From Lepidodermella squamata (taxonomy: Eukaryota; Gastrotricha), in assembly GCA_047495785.1 (NCBI GenBank), contig JBLDXI010000003.1, positions 2,914,001-2,978,000 on the forward strand: a DNA stretch of 64,000 nucleotides, in the 5' to 3' direction. The notes under the pieces were generated by a model that saw nothing but the letters and a program-made list of their open reading frames with translations, ran no database searches and was not told where the DNA came from. A program made the position numbers and the translations under genes. Below, in pieces: positions 63,412 through 64,000 of the stretch (positions are counted from its first letter, which is position 1; each line of letters begins with the position of its first letter).

Positions 63412-64000
63412 ACATAAACAACACTTATCATGGGGTTCGAATCAGATTTCATAACCTATAGTCTGGATCAGATATTGGTGGCTGCTTCATACCTGGAACG
63501 GCCGAGAGAGCTCGATCACAATTATTTCGATTTTTAACACAACGCAATTAGGCTCTCCCCATCCCAGCAACTGAAGGTCACATTGGCGTTTGCCATGATT
63601 TCAACATTTCCAACTCACTTGTTTTTTTGAGGGGTCAAGTTATTTATTCAACCTCCTACTTCCCCCTTCCCGCTTCCTGCCTTCCCTCCTTCCTCGTCAC
63701 GTTTTAAGAGACGGATATTCGAAGCTTAGAATAGCGCTTATTACCTTCACCTATGAATCACCGGCAGTATAGCCTCGCCGATTTGTAAAAACGCATTCTT
63801 ATAATATGCCATTCATGAGAATGTAAAAGACACGCAAAGAAGGTGGTAAATGTCTCTTTCATCGCATTTTTTTACTTCAATGTTACGCTTCATTTTTGTC
63901 TAATATAGTCTGGAGGGAATGCGGTCGATTTTCTGCTCTATTATATCACAATATCCACTACGCTACATACTTGATAGAACGCAGTAGAGACTAATCGATT
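63412..64000. other. Intergenic to window end, nothing recognised
   Basis: Mixed AT-rich sequence with one CT-rich run near 63650-63690; no gene seen. Confidence 0.35.

Overview
The window comes from an animal nuclear genome. Genes are split by short GT-AG introns (mostly 50-80 bp). Most genes encode proteins with signal peptides, several genes have TATA boxes, GC-rich coding exons sit in AT-rich spacers, and tetraspanin, C-type-lectin and anti-lipopolysaccharide-factor (ALF) genes are present. ALF proteins are best known from horseshoe crabs and crustaceans, so an arthropod or close ecdysozoan relative is the best guess. The species cannot be named from the sequence alone.

The dominant content is a dispersed cluster of small secreted, extremely basic, Ser-rich low-complexity proteins. 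Nine belong to one family marked by the block SKSVSKSVSYSRSASFSG: seven short (141-148 aa) and two long with GHNFGN repeats. Others are two Ser-Ala/Lys-rich paralogues, one protein built on eight ASASVNK units, one 557-aa Lys/Ser/Thr-rich protein, and three Thr/Gly/Pro mucin-like basic proteins. Nearly all share one gene plan: a 46-49 nt first exon encoding about 15-16 residues of signal peptide, a phase-1 intron of about 50-80 bp, then one long exon with the whole mature protein. The (SX)n and basic tracts recall phosphoserine-bearing extracellular materials such as caddisfly silk and cements. A structural, adhesive or cuticular matrix role is an inference. Three ALF-like genes lie among them.

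Layout. 1-3.3 kb: ALF (cut by the window start), KSV1 and SASA gene A. 6.3-12 kb: NEK-like kinase followed 15 bp later by an ankyrin protein. 12.6-20.3 kb: KSV2, the 557-aa protein, long KSV8, ALF-c, KSV3. 20.7-25.7 kb: a 14-exon lectin/EGF gene invaded by transposons. 27-34.4 kb: KSV4, two mucin-like basic genes, KSV5. 35.9-36.5 kb: Ala-rich helical secreted protein. 37.3-42.3 kb: an intact, very young chromodomain Ty3/gypsy-type LTR retrotransposon. 42.6-48.3 kb: ALF-b, KSV6, SASA gene B, ASASVNK gene C, KSV7; its first part repeats the order and orientation of 1-3.3 kb. 49-54.2 kb: nested inverted-repeat and TTAA-flanked elements. 54.5-55.3 kb: third mucin-like gene, an inverted copy of the one at 31.3 kb. 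56.9-61 kb: two tandem tetraspanins. 61.5-62.3 kb: long KSV9. 62.7-63.4 kb: a GC-rich foldback element.

Transposons shape the window. Introns that would be about 50 bp are inflated by insertions. One pogo/Tigger-like element sits in the coding part of a first exon, and a TTAA insertion site at the centre of a palindrome has been used more than once. The retrotransposon has identical LTRs and an 11-nt site just inside its 5' LTR that is complementary to the predicted 5' end of its own RNA, as in self-primed Tf1/sushi-type elements.
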